From the NCBI GenBank assembly GCA_943788895.1, contig CALSRZ010000002.1, forward strand, positions 186,001 to 250,000: 64,000 nucleotides of DNA, in the 5' to 3' direction. The DNA comes from an uncultured Pseudomonadales bacterium. GTDB lineage: Bacteria > Pseudomonadota > Gammaproteobacteria > Pseudomonadales > Porticoccaceae. This document shows positions 22,635-31,706 of the stretch, piece after piece. Position 1 is the first letter of the stretch. Every line of letters starts with the position of its first letter. A program made the position numbers and the translations under genes. The notes below the pieces were generated by a model that saw nothing but the letters and a program-made list of their open reading frames with translations, ran no database searches and had not been told where the DNA came from.

Positions 22635-23678
22635 TTGTCTCTGGAACAGGCCATTACCAGTGCATGGGATCGCAATAGCCGTTGGCTAGTCTTGCTAATT
22701 CCCGTTTCCTGGCTGTTCTCCGGGCTATCTGCCCTGAGAAGGCGCTATCTGCAGAATAAATATCAAGGCCGTGCCTACAGTGCGCCGGTGATTGTTGTCG
22801 GCAATATTTCAGTTGGCGGCAGCGGCAAAACCCCATTGATTATTGCCCTGGTAAAGGCGCTTAAACAGCGCGGTTATTCTCCGGGTGTTGTCAGTCGCGG
22901 TTACTCGGGCAATGCCAGCCAATACCCATTATCGGTCAGTCCAGCTACAGCGGTGACTGAAAGTGGTGATGAGCCGCTGTTAATTGCAACTCTGGCCGAC
23001 TGCCCAGTGGTCGTCGATAGCAATCGCCCTGCAGCCGTAGACTATCTGCTTAACAATTTTAATTGCGATCTGGTGCTTAGTGATGATGGGCTGCAGCACT
23101 ATGCGCTGCACAGAGATATTGAGCTGATTGTTGTCGATGGTCAGCGTGGGTTGGGCAATGGTCGACGACTACCGGCAGGGCCACTTCGCGAAGGGCCTCA
23201 GCGCCTCGCACAGGGCGATCTGCTGGTGGTTAACGGTTCTCTGGAGGGCAAGGTTAGCTTGCCAGCTAATTCTGTTCAGCAGATGAATATTCGGCCAACG
23301 CTGTTGCGCCATCTGCAATCTGGCCGTCAGGAGTCCATCGACAATTGGTTGAGCTCTCAGGCTGGCACTGATCAGCAGGTTCATGCTGTGGCGGCGATTG
23401 GCAATCCCCAGCGCTTTGCTAATACGCTGTCTGCGTTGGGTCTATCGGTTATATTGCACAGCTTTGATGATCATCAGACTCTGGATATGAAGGATCTGAG
23501 CTTTGCTGATGATCTGCCGGTGATTGTGACAGCCAAAGATGCAGTAAAACTGTCTGGATTAGCTTTAGAGGAGCAGGGCGCAGGTGCTAATATCTGGGTT
23601 CTCGATATACAGGCGGAGTTCAGTTCAGCCCTGATAGATAAACTTATTACTAAATTGCAGATGCTCAAGGCATCCTGA
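22635..23678 (+). CDS. lpxK: Tetraacyldisaccharide 4'-kinase
   Basis: LpxK phosphorylates the 4' position of the lipid A disaccharide precursor, an inner-membrane reaction using ATP. TTG start at 22635, 2 bases after msbA, with GGAGGCGG inside the msbA end as ribosome site. The Walker [15 protein letters not shown] is at about residues 55-68; SRGYSGNAS and [13 protein letters not shown], both family hallmarks, follow, then [19 protein letters not shown]. Length is 347 residues, close to E. coli (328). Confidence 0.96.
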   Translation: MSLEQAITSAWDRNSRWLVLLIPVSWLFSGLSALRRRYLQNKYQGRAYSAPVIVVGNISVGGSGKTPLIIALVKALKQRGYSPGVVSRGYSGNASQYPLSVSPATAVTESGDEPLLIATLADCPVVVDSNRPAAVDYLLNNFNCDLVLSDDGLQHYALHRDIELIVVDGQRGLGNGRRLPAGPLREGPQRLAQGDLLVVNGSLEGKVSLPANSVQQMNIRPTLLRHLQSGRQESIDNWLSSQAGTDQQVHAVAAIGNPQRFANTLSALGLSVILHSFDDHQTLDMKDLSFADDLPVIVTAKDAVKLSGLALEEQGAGANIWVLDIQAEFSSALIDKLITKLQMLKAS

Positions 23679-23695
23679 GGTTAAACAATAGCACC

Positions 23696-24460
23696 ATGGA
23701 TTTTATCGTTATTATTCCCGCACGTTACGCATCAACCAGACTACCCGGCAAGCCTCTCCGCGATATTGCCGGAAAGACGATGATTCAGCGGGTCTGGGAG
23801 CAGGCGGGTAAAAGTGCTGCCAGTCGGGTGGTCATTGCCACCGATGATCCGCGTATCGAAAGTGCTGCCAGTGCCTTTGGTGCCGAGGTCTGTATGACCA
23901 ATCCCGATCATCCCTCGGGCACCGATCGCCTTCAGGAAGTCGCCTCTATTCTCAAGCTTGGGGATGATCAGATTGTCGTCAATGTGCAGGGTGATGAGCC
24001 AATGATTCCGCCAGCGGTGATCAATCAGGTGGCCGCCAATCTGGCCGCCAACCCCGGTGCTGGCGTCGCTACACTGGCTGAGCCTATTGATAAGATTGCC
24101 GATCTGCTTAATCCCAATGTGGTTAAGCTGGTTGCTAATAAGCAGGGTATGGGTCTCTATTTTAGCCGTGCGCCGATTCCCTGGCCACGGGACAGCTTTA
24201 ACCAGCTGGCCGTTGAGTTGCCTGAAGAGCTGCCCGCCGAGTTTGATTTCCGTCGCCATATAGGTATTTACGCCTATCGCACATTGGAATTAAATCGCTT
24301 TATCACCTGGCCGGTAGCGCCTATTGAGGAGAGTGAAAAGCTCGAGCAGCTGCGTTTTATGTGGCACGGGGTATCTATTCATGTGGCCGATGCGCTGGAG
24401 AATGTGCCTGCGGGTATAGATACAGAAGAAGATCTCCAGGCCATTATTAATACAATATAA
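23696..24460 (+). CDS. kdsB: 3-deoxy-manno-octulosonate cytidylyltransferase
   Basis: Activates Kdo as CMP-Kdo for addition to lipid [22 protein letters not shown] is the canonical nucleotidyltransferase N-terminus; [21 protein letters not shown] and HIGIYAYR follow. 254 residues, standard length. Lies 17 bases after lpxK in the lipid A operon. Confidence 0.97.
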   Translation: MDFIVIIPARYASTRLPGKPLRDIAGKTMIQRVWEQAGKSAASRVVIATDDPRIESAASAFGAEVCMTNPDHPSGTDRLQEVASILKLGDDQIVVNVQGDEPMIPPAVINQVAANLAANPGAGVATLAEPIDKIADLLNPNVVKLVANKQGMGLYFSRAPIPWPRDSFNQLAVELPEELPAEFDFRRHIGIYAYRTLELNRFITWPVAPIEESEKLEQLRFMWHGVSIHVADALENVPAGIDTEEDLQAIINTI

Positions 24461-24527
24461 AACATATATTTATCAGATATTTAAGAGAAATATATAGAAA
24501 TAACTTTAATTAATTTTAGGCTCTGCT

Positions 24528-25025
24528 ATGAATGTGGTATCCGTTTTATTTGTCTGTCTTGGCAATATTTGTCGCTCACCTACAGCCCATGGTGTATTTC
24601 AGGGAATGGTAGATAGCAATGGCCTTGGCAATGCTATCAGGGTTGATTCGGCCGGAACTGGTGACTGGCATATTGGCCACTCACCAGATCAGCGCACCGC
24701 CGAAGTAGCCGCAGCCAAGGGCTATGATCTGAGTTCTTTGCGGGCCAGATTGGTCACCAGTGAGGACTTTGATAGTTTTGATTATATTATCGCTATGGAT
24801 AGCGCCAATTTAAGCGACCTTAAAACCATGCAGCCCGCCGATTACACAGGCCATCTCGGACTTTTCCTGGATTTCTCGGTTCAGGACAGTCATACCCAAG
24901 TCCCTGATCCCTACTATGGTGGTGAGGATGGTTTTGAACTGGTATTTAATCTGGTTGAAGAAGCTTCCCAAGGGCTTTTACAGCATATTCAGGCCAATCA
25001 TCAGTTAGGAGACCGTCACTTTTGA
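24528..25025 (+). CDS. Low-molecular-weight protein-tyrosine phosphatase
   Basis: 165-residue cysteine phosphatase with the P-loop VCLGNICRSP (Cys10, Arg16, CX5R) and the general-acid DPYYGGEDGF near residue 127. Family members dephosphorylate tyrosine kinases that control polysaccharide export, or small phosphorylated molecules; the substrate here is unknown. The stop codon overlaps the TTG start of murB (25022-25025), so the two are translationally coupled, as in several pseudomonad relatives. Confidence 0.93.
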   Translation: MNVVSVLFVCLGNICRSPTAHGVFQGMVDSNGLGNAIRVDSAGTGDWHIGHSPDQRTAEVAAAKGYDLSSLRARLVTSEDFDSFDYIIAMDSANLSDLKTMQPADYTGHLGLFLDFSVQDSHTQVPDPYYGGEDGFELVFNLVEEASQGLLQHIQANHQLGDRHF

Positions 25026-26083
25026 GCCTCAGAATCGAACAGCATATCTCCCTGCAGCCTTTTAATAGTCTGGCACTGCCAGCCTATGCAGAGTATTTCT
25101 GTTCGGTCACTGACAAACAGCAGCTGCTCGCCGCTCTCGACTATGCCAGAGAGCATCAGCTTGAGGTTACGCCATTGGGTGGCGGCAGCAATCTTGTGCT
25201 GGCTGGTGATCTATCTGGTTTGGTTATTTACCTGAATATCAAAGGTTTTAGTTATTCTGTTGCCGATGATTCCGTTGAGGTTACCTTTGCCGCCGGTGAG
25301 AGCTGGCATCAGGGGGTTTTAACCACCTTACAGCGCGGCTGGTACGGGTTGGAAAACCTCTCGCTGATTCCCGGCAATATGGGCGCTGCACCGATTCAGA
25401 ATATTGGTGCCTATGGTGTCGAGTTGGCGGATCTGTTTGTCTCCCTGCGCGCAGTTGAGATCGCCACCGGTAAAACCTGTGAATTTGATAAGGCTGCCTG
25501 TCAGTTTGCCTACCGCGATAGCCTGTTTAAAAATGCCGCCCGCGATCGATATATTATTCTCGATATCAGTCTGCGCCTAAGCACCAATCCGGTGGTCAAT
25601 ATTAGCTATCCAGCTCTGCAGGCTGCTGTAGCAGAGGCGGGACTTGAAGCTGATCTATCGCCCGAAGCGGTTAGTCAGCTAGTCTGCCAGATTCGCCAGA
25701 CAAAGCTTCCCGATCCAGCGGTTACCCCGAATGCCGGCAGCTTTTTTAAGAATCCCGTGATTGCAGATTCCGCTGTTGCTGAATTGCATAATCAATATCC
25801 CGAGATGCCGACTTATCCGCAGCCACAGCAGCTCAGCAAAATTCCCGCGGCCTGGTTAATTGATCAATGTGGCTTTAAGGGTGTCAGACGCGGTTCACTG
25901 GGTGTGCATAAGCATCAGGCACTGGTGTTGGTAAACTACCAGACTGATGGTGGCGGCACCGGAGAGCAGTTGCTGGCCCTTGCTGAAGAGCTGCGCGATG
26001 CTGTCTGGCAGCGCTTTGCTATTCGTTTGGAGATTGAGCCTCGAGTCTATGGTCAGGCAGAGCTAGCTGATGGATCTCTTTGA
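25022..26083 (+). CDS. murB: UDP-N-acetylenolpyruvoylglucosamine reductase
   Basis: FAD enzyme of the second committed step of peptidoglycan precursor synthesis. FAD-binding LGGGSNLVL (about residues 53-61), GLENLSLIPGNMGAAPIQNIGAYG, the proton-donor loop NAGSFFKNP (about 238) and the C-terminal EIEPRVYG glutamate are all visible. At 353 residues it is the longer type I form found in E. coli. TTG start overlapping the phosphatase stop; the 3' end overlaps the next gene by 14 bases. Confidence 0.96.
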   Translation: MSLRIEQHISLQPFNSLALPAYAEYFCSVTDKQQLLAALDYAREHQLEVTPLGGGSNLVLAGDLSGLVIYLNIKGFSYSVADDSVEVTFAAGESWHQGVLTTLQRGWYGLENLSLIPGNMGAAPIQNIGAYGVELADLFVSLRAVEIATGKTCEFDKAACQFAYRDSLFKNAARDRYIILDISLRLSTNPVVNISYPALQAAVAEAGLEADLSPEAVSQLVCQIRQTKLPDPAVTPNAGSFFKNPVIADSAVAELHNQYPEMPTYPQPQQLSKIPAAWLIDQCGFKGVRRGSLGVHKHQALVLVNYQTDGGGTGEQLLALAEELRDAVWQRFAIRLEIEPRVYGQAELADGSL

Positions 26084-26675
26084 TCACCAGGTGATTCCCC
26101 TGGCATTGACACCAGAGCGAGATAGCGCGATTAGCTTCTGGCCCAATTGGTTATCGGGTAAAGACGCAGACGATCTGCTACGCAAGTCTATAGAGACTAT
26201 CGACTGGCGTGCAGACAGTATCAGGATTGTCGGTAAACAGATTCCGATACCGCGTTTACAGCAGTGGTTTGGCCAGCCGGGCACCAGCTATACCTATTCT
26301 AATATCTGTCTGCAGGCGGTTGGCTTTCCCGATTGGATAGATCTGATTCGTCACAATGTCGAGTCACAGACTGGCGCGGCGTTTAATCGCGCGCTGGTCA
26401 ATTACTACCGCGACGGCTCGGACAGTGTTGACTGGCATGCGGACGATGAACCCGAGCTTGGTTCAGAGCCGATAATTGCCTCGCTAAGTCTCGGTGTTGA
26501 GCGGGTTTTTCAATTGCGCCACAGGCTGACCAAGCAGCGTATTTCAATCTCTCTGCCCCATGGTTCGCTACTGATGATGGGTGCGGGTATCCAGAACTAC
26601 TGGCAGCATCGTATTGCCAAGGTTGCCAATCTTGAGGAGCCGCGAGTCAATTTTACATTTCGCTATATGAGCTGA
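26070..26675 (+). CDS. alkB: AlkB-like 2-oxoglutarate/Fe(II) dioxygenase
   Basis: 201-residue DNA-repair dioxygenase of the AlkB family. The iron ligands are seen in WHADDE (HxD, about residue 127) and QHRIAK (about 181), and the 2-oxoglutarate-binding RVNFTFR (about 194) is intact, as is NYYRDGSDSVDWH. These enzymes remove alkyl groups from DNA or RNA bases. It resembles the short stand-alone ALKBH2/3-like group common in gammaproteobacteria rather than the E. coli ada-linked form, based on motif spacing only. Overlaps the murB end. Confidence 0.92.
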   Translation: MDLFDHQVIPLALTPERDSAISFWPNWLSGKDADDLLRKSIETIDWRADSIRIVGKQIPIPRLQQWFGQPGTSYTYSNICLQAVGFPDWIDLIRHNVESQTGAAFNRALVNYYRDGSDSVDWHADDEPELGSEPIIASLSLGVERVFQLRHRLTKQRISISLPHGSLLMMGAGIQNYWQHRIAKVANLEEPRVNFTFRYMS

Positions 26676-26703
26676 TCTAAATTAAACAGGGGAGAGTTGC
26701 AGG

Positions 26704-27957
26704 GTGAAGTTATCGAAATTTGGGGAAAACTTTTCCGGTCCGTCGGGTATTGTCGAATTGATGGACGATCTCGGCTCGGCGCTCAATGAAAACCCGGAAA
26801 TGCTGTTTATGGGTGGTGGCAATCCCGGTCGCATCCCCGACGTTGAGCAGGTCTTTAAAGCGCGTCTGGAACAGGTTTTAGCGGATCCGGATCAACTTCA
26901 CAGCCTGATGGGTGTCTATCAGTCACCCCAGGGAGATCGGGGTTTTCGCGAGCAGATTGCCGGGCTGCTCAAACAGCAGTTTGGTTGGAATCTCTCCGCG
27001 CGCAATATCGCTGTTTCAAATGGCAGTCAGTCAGCTTTTTTTGTGCTCTACAATATGTTCGCCGGCGATATGCCCGACGGCAGTCACAGGTCTATCCATC
27101 TACCCCTGGCGCCGGAATATATCGGCTATCGCGATATAGGTTTGACCGACAATTTATTTACCGCAACACGCCCGGAAATCGAGCTGCTTGAAGATAATCT
27201 ATTTAAATACCATGTGGATTTTTCACGCTTAAATATTGGTCAGCAGACTGGTGCGCTCTGTGTTTCCAGGCCGACCAATCCAACCGGTAATGTGTTAACC
27301 GACAGTGAAATTGAGCATCTTGACAGTATTGCCGTGCAACAGGATATTCCGTTTATTCTCGATGGCGCCTATGGTCTGCCATTTCCCGGGATTATCTTTA
27401 ATGATGCCAAGCCCCATTGGAGCGCCAATACCATTCTGGTATTAAGTCTCTCCAAGCTGGGTCTGCCCGGTGTGCGCACGGGGATTATTGTTGCCAGTGA
27501 AGAGATTATTCAGGCCTATACCAGGGTCAATACCATTGTCAGTTTGGCCTGTGGCAATTTGGGTCCGGCGCTGGCCACGGAGCTAGTTGCCAGTGGCGAG
27601 ATACTCGACCTTAGCCGCGAGAAAATTGCGCCCTTTTATCGCCAGCGCGCTGAGCAGACGCTGGTTTGGTTGCGCAGGGCACTGGGTGATCTTCCATACC
27701 GTATTCACCGTCCAGAGGGAGCGATCTTTCTCTGGCTGTGGTTTGAAGGTCTGCCGATTACCAGTCAGGAACTCTACGAGCGACTCAAGGCGAGGGGCGT
27801 GTTAGTGGTTCCCGGACAAAATTTCTTCCCGGGCATTACGGATAACTGGCGGCATAAGCAGGAGTGTATTCGCGTATCCTATGCTCAGGATGCTGCAGTG
27901 GTAGAGGCTGGTGTAAAGATAATTGCCGAGGAAGTTGCCCGGGCTTACGCTGAATAA
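26704..27957 (+). CDS. avtA: Valine-pyruvate aminotransferase
   Basis: Class I PLP aminotransferase that interconverts valine/alanine and their keto acids. Close correspondence with E. coli AvtA: LFMGGGNPGRIP, NGSQSAFFVLYNMFAG, LAPEYIGY, FKYHVDF, CVSRPTNPTGNV, PLP-lysine segment LSLSKLGLPGVRTG (about residue 251) and PEGAIFLWLWF. 417 residues, equal to E. coli. GTG start at 26704 after GGGGAGAG. Confidence 0.95.
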   Translation: MKLSKFGENFSGPSGIVELMDDLGSALNENPEMLFMGGGNPGRIPDVEQVFKARLEQVLADPDQLHSLMGVYQSPQGDRGFREQIAGLLKQQFGWNLSARNIAVSNGSQSAFFVLYNMFAGDMPDGSHRSIHLPLAPEYIGYRDIGLTDNLFTATRPEIELLEDNLFKYHVDFSRLNIGQQTGALCVSRPTNPTGNVLTDSEIEHLDSIAVQQDIPFILDGAYGLPFPGIIFNDAKPHWSANTILVLSLSKLGLPGVRTGIIVASEEIIQAYTRVNTIVSLACGNLGPALATELVASGEILDLSREKIAPFYRQRAEQTLVWLRRALGDLPYRIHRPEGAIFLWLWFEGLPITSQELYERLKARGVLVVPGQNFFPGITDNWRHKQECIRVSYAQDAAVVEAGVKIIAEEVARAYAE

Positions 27958-27973
27958 ACGCTATTAAACCGTT

Positions 27974-29368
27974 CTAAACAGGCGAGTCTTCGATAAAGGT
28001 TTCCAGCGCATTGAGAAGCGCCCTGATCTTGTCGATTGATTCCTGATACTCGCGGTCTTCACGGGAGTCGGCAATAATGCCGCCGCCACCCCAGCAGTGC
28101 AATTGATCACCGTCGGCAATTACCGTGCGAATGGCGATATTGCTATCCATACGATTATTGGCGCTGATATAGCCAATACTGCCGCAGTAAACCGAGCGCC
28201 TGACTGGTTCCAGTTCTTCAATAATTTCCATAGCGCGCTTTTTTGGCGCACCGGTAATTGAGCCGCCGGGAAAACAGTCGCGAAGTAAATTCACCGGGCT
28301 AGAGTTCTTATCCAGCTTGCCGGTAACCGTGCTGACCAGATGGTGGACGTTGGCAAAGCTTTCCAATTCAAAAAGTTTTGGTACGGCGATAGAGCCGGCT
28401 TCGCAATTTTTACTCAGATCGTTGCGCAACAGATCGACAATCATCAGATTCTCGGCGCGATCTTTGCTGCTGTTAACCAGCTGCTCTGATAGCTGCTGAT
28501 CCTCTTCCACCGTAGCGCCGCGTCTGGCGGTGCCCTTAATCGGCTTGGTCTCTACAAGATTGTCTACAGATTGAACAAAACGCTCAGGCGAGAGACACAG
28601 CAACGCTTGATTGGGCCATTGCCAAAAAGCCGAGTAGGGCGATGGCGCTTTTTCTCGCAAGCTTTTGTAGGCTGTCCAGAGATCGCCCTTGAAGCCTGCT
28701 GAGAAATGTTGGGTAAAGTTGGTCTGGTAGCAGTCGCCTGAGGCTATATAGTCTTTGATACAGCGAATTGACTGCTGGTACTGCTCTTGATCCAGTGTCG
28801 CTTGAAACTTGCCTGCAAGGGTAAATACGCGTTTATCTGTATCTGCCTGAGAATTATTTTTAAAGCGCCGAGAAATTTCTTCACGCAGTTCAACAGCACA
28901 GTTTCTATGAAAGATCAGCTGGCACTGTCTGGCACTGTGATCGATGATTAGCGCCCAGAGATAGCGGCCAATTCGCATATCGGGAAGATCGGTTACCGCT
29001 TCAGCGCGGTTCTCTATATCTATTAGACGACGGCCCAGATCGTAACCAAAGTAGCCGATTAAGCCGCCGACAAAAGGGTAGTTGGAGACAGCGTTATCGA
29101 AGGGTAATAGAGGCTGTAAAAGCTGTTGAGCCAGATCAAAAGGATCTCTGTCGCTGGTGGTTTTGCCATTGCTATCGGAGATTGTCGAGAGCGCTCCGCG
29201 GGTTTCTATCAGTGCGTCGGGGCTGGCGGAGATAATATCAAAGCGCCCCTGAGTGCTGCGCGGTTTGCCGCTGTCGAGCCAGATTGCATCGGGCAGGTCA
29301 CGAACCGCTTCAAACAGCTGTTCACTGTCAGGCTGGTAGGGGATTTCTTGAATTTCAATACTCTGCAT
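27974..29368 (-). CDS. pabB: Aminodeoxychorismate synthase component I
   Basis: Makes 4-amino-4-deoxychorismate for folate. ATG at 29368 (MQSIEIQEIPYQP) gives 464 residues, close to E. coli (453). The open frame extends further upstream to 29521, but that part reads through the feoB end and has no family likeness. The chorismate-binding core shows ETKPIKGTARRG (with the PIKGT lysine), ENLMIVDLLRNDL, FPGGSITGAPKKRAMEII and the C-terminal GGGIIADSREDREYQE. The glutaminase PabA is not in the window; pabC is at 52-53 kb. It lies 14 bases after feoB and may be cotranscribed. Confidence 0.94.
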   Translation of the reverse strand: MQSIEIQEIPYQPDSEQLFEAVRDLPDAIWLDSGKPRSTQGRFDIISASPDALIETRGALSTISDSNGKTTSDRDPFDLAQQLLQPLLPFDNAVSNYPFVGGLIGYFGYDLGRRLIDIENRAEAVTDLPDMRIGRYLWALIIDHSARQCQLIFHRNCAVELREEISRRFKNNSQADTDKRVFTLAGKFQATLDQEQYQQSIRCIKDYIASGDCYQTNFTQHFSAGFKGDLWTAYKSLREKAPSPYSAFWQWPNQALLCLSPERFVQSVDNLVETKPIKGTARRGATVEEDQQLSEQLVNSSKDRAENLMIVDLLRNDLSKNCEAGSIAVPKLFELESFANVHHLVSTVTGKLDKNSSPVNLLRDCFPGGSITGAPKKRAMEIIEELEPVRRSVYCGSIGYISANNRMDSNIAIRTVIADGDQLHCWGGGGIIADSREDREYQESIDKIRALLNALETFIEDSPV

Positions 29369-29382
29369 AGATGGCGAGCTTT

Positions 29383-31218
29383 TTATCCGGCAACAGCCTG
29401 CACTATAACAAAGGTCAACCAGGCCGCGGCATAGGCAAGAATACTGTAGCTGACAAATAGCTGTGTGGGTAGACGCCATGAGCCGGTCTCTTTGCGCAGC
29501 ACGGCTAGGGTGGATACACATTGCAGGGCAATAGAGAAAAACACTAACAGGGCAAAGCCGGCGCCGACTGGCAGGCCGCTATTTTGAATATGTTCTGCCA
29601 GAGAGATAATATTTTCTTCGCCGCCTTCAATACCAAATAAGGTTCCCAGAGTGCCGACAAAAACTTCGCGGGCCAAAAATGAGGTAAGGATTGCCACGCC
29701 ATATTTCCAGTCGAGACCGAAAGGCGCAAAAGCTGGTTCAATCCACTGGCCCATCGTTCCGAGCCAGGATTCACCCAGATCGGCTCCCTGATTGGGGAAG
29801 TAGCCGAGTAGCCAGATAACCACTGTCACCAGAAAGATTACCTTACCGGCTTTGGTGACAAAGTGTTTGCTGCGACTCCAGGCATTGCGCAGAAGTGGTC
29901 GCCAGGAGGGTAATCTGTAGGGCGGCATTTCGAGAACAAAAGGCAGGTCGCTCTGCATAGCCTTATTGGTTTTCGAAACCAGTGCGGTGACTAATAGTCC
30001 GCAGACAATCCCAAATACATAGATGCCAAACATTGCCAGACCCTGCCAGCCAATCAGACCGCCAAACATATTCGAGGCGGGGATAAAGGCGGCAATTAAC
30101 AGGCTGTAAACCGGCAGTCGCGCTGAGCAGGGCATCAGTGGAATTGCCAGATAAGTAAGCCAGCGCTTGCGCGGCGAGTCGACGGTACGCGCGGCGTAAA
30201 TACCGGGAATTGCACAGGCGACGCTGGAGAGCATAGGGATAAAGCTTTTGCCAGTCAGGCCGAATAGGCGCAGGGGTTTATGGCAAATAACTGCGGCTCG
30301 AGCTAGGTAGCCACTATCTTCGAGCATGCCGACAACTAGGGTCAGGACAAATATCTGCGGCACAAAGACCAAGAAAGCCCCTATGCCGCCAAAAAGTGCA
30401 TCGGCGGTAAAGTCACTGACAACACCGGCGGGTAATAGCGGCAGAATAAATTCAGCCATTAGTTGCAGGGTGCCTTCGACGCCGTCCATCACCGGTGCCG
30501 CCCAGGTAAAGATGCTCTGGAAGAGCAGATACATAATAACGAGAAAGCTTAGACCGCCAAACCAGGAGTGGAGGAAAAATTCGTCGAGTTTGGTTTGGGC
30601 ATTGATTAACAGGTCACCTTTGGGGCCAAAGTCAGTTGCAAGCTGCTGCGCCTGGCGATGGATTAAGGATTCATCGCTGGCGATAATATCGCTGCTGTAA
30701 GCACTTGGCAGCTGCTGATGATTGATCGCTCTATCCTGCAGCTGCTCAAGACCGCTGCCGGATTTAGCTGAAACGGCGATAACCGGAACGCCCAGTGCTT
30801 TTTCAAGCTTGGCAATATCCATGTTCATGCTGTGCTGTTCCAGCACATCAATCATATTGGCGGCAATAATCAGCGGTTTTTTATGTTCAGCACAGGCATT
30901 GATGACCTGCAGAGCAAAAATTAATCCTTTCTCAAGCCGAGTGACATCGACAACACAGACAACTGTACTGGTCTCCGGATCATTGAGTGCAGTGTAAAAA
31001 GCGTCTACGGCGACCTTTTCCTCACCAGAGATTGTCTGCAGAGAATAGGCGCCGGGGAAGTCGAGAAATTCATTGGAGGGGTGGGCTAGGCTTTTGCCGG
31101 CGTTGATATTTACTGTAATACCGGGAAAGTTGGCAACTTTCTGATTGAGGCCAGTAAGTCGGTTAAAAAGTAAACTTTTACCGGAATTGGGACTGCCAAT
31201 AAGAATGGTTTTTGACAT
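29383..31218 (-). CDS. feoB: Ferrous iron transport protein B
   Basis: Inner-membrane Fe(II) transporter with an N-terminal G domain. G1 GSPNSGKSLLFNRLTG (residues 8-23), the switch region NFPGITVN, G3 DFPGAYSL and G4 NMID are seen, followed by a helical spacer and two Gate-type membrane regions (for example CAIPGIYAARTV and PLMPCSARLPVYSLL). 611 residues, shorter than E. coli FeoB (773), mainly in loops and at the C-terminus. Nine bases after feoA, under a Fur-box promoter. Confidence 0.95.
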   Translation of the reverse strand: MSKTILIGSPNSGKSLLFNRLTGLNQKVANFPGITVNINAGKSLAHPSNEFLDFPGAYSLQTISGEEKVAVDAFYTALNDPETSTVVCVVDVTRLEKGLIFALQVINACAEHKKPLIIAANMIDVLEQHSMNMDIAKLEKALGVPVIAVSAKSGSGLEQLQDRAINHQQLPSAYSSDIIASDESLIHRQAQQLATDFGPKGDLLINAQTKLDEFFLHSWFGGLSFLVIMYLLFQSIFTWAAPVMDGVEGTLQLMAEFILPLLPAGVVSDFTADALFGGIGAFLVFVPQIFVLTLVVGMLEDSGYLARAAVICHKPLRLFGLTGKSFIPMLSSVACAIPGIYAARTVDSPRKRWLTYLAIPLMPCSARLPVYSLLIAAFIPASNMFGGLIGWQGLAMFGIYVFGIVCGLLVTALVSKTNKAMQSDLPFVLEMPPYRLPSWRPLLRNAWSRSKHFVTKAGKVIFLVTVVIWLLGYFPNQGADLGESWLGTMGQWIEPAFAPFGLDWKYGVAILTSFLAREVFVGTLGTLFGIEGGEENIISLAEHIQNSGLPVGAGFALLVFFSIALQCVSTLAVLRKETGSWRLPTQLFVSYSILAYAAAWLTFVIVQAVAG

Positions 31219-31227
31219 TAACTGTGC

Positions 31228-31473
31228 TTATTTGCCTGTGCCGACTTGAGTGCCGACTTCGATCAACGAAGCGACGCTGTCATCGAGAGAGTAAACGCTG
31301 TTATTTACCCGGTAGAGTTTTGGTGCGCCAAGGCTGGGGGAGAGTACACAGGAGATCGACTCGCCGGGATGAAAGCCGAGTTCACTAAGGCGTGTTCTGT
31401 AGCTGCTCTCAAGGCTTGAGACAAAGCTCTGAACAGTGGCGGAGGTTCCCTGTTTAAGATCCCAAAGTGTCAT
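31228..31473 (-). CDS. feoA: Ferrous iron transport protein A
   Basis: 81-residue SH3-like protein that assists FeoB. MTLWDLKQGTSATVQSF and RLSELGFHPGESISCV are the characteristic FeoA segments (TRLSELGF equals the RLxxLGxxxG motif). First gene of the feoAB unit. Confidence 0.92.
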   Translation of the reverse strand: MTLWDLKQGTSATVQSFVSSLESSYRTRLSELGFHPGESISCVLSPSLGAPKLYRVNNSVYSLDDSVASLIEVGTQVGTGK

Positions 31474-31536
31474 TGGTTAATTAATCTCTTGGTTAGCTAG
31501 CATGCAATAGGCTAATTGTACGCCAGATTTGGCTAA

Positions 31537-31565
31537 ATGTTAATAATATTGATTCTCATTCGCAA
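31537..31565 (-). promoter_or_regulatory. feoAB promoter overlapped by a Fur box
   Basis: On the minus strand, TTGCGA (31560-31565) and TAACAT (31537-31542) are separated by 17 bases. The 19-base stretch 31545-31563 matches the Fur consensus at 13 positions, centred on TGATTCTCATT, and covers the -35 box and spacer. Iron-loaded Fur would block the promoter. The rest of the 233-base gap to ygiQ shows only a TACAAT box at 31662. Confidence 0.78.
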
Positions 31566-31706
31566 AAAAGGTTTAAAGCAAAACATTAATCGCAACCAGC
31601 CTGTTACGCGTACTAGAGCCTGTTAGATTGACGAAAAATAAAACAGTCGCTCTAAATCCGTTACAATGGCCGCCGTTTTAACCCTATAGCAAAAGCGTAT
31701 TTATTA

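Noticed and set aside
29369-29521. N-terminal extension of PabB by 51 residues
   Set aside because: The extension overlaps the feoB coding end, and the family start is at MQSIEIQEIPYQP (29368).
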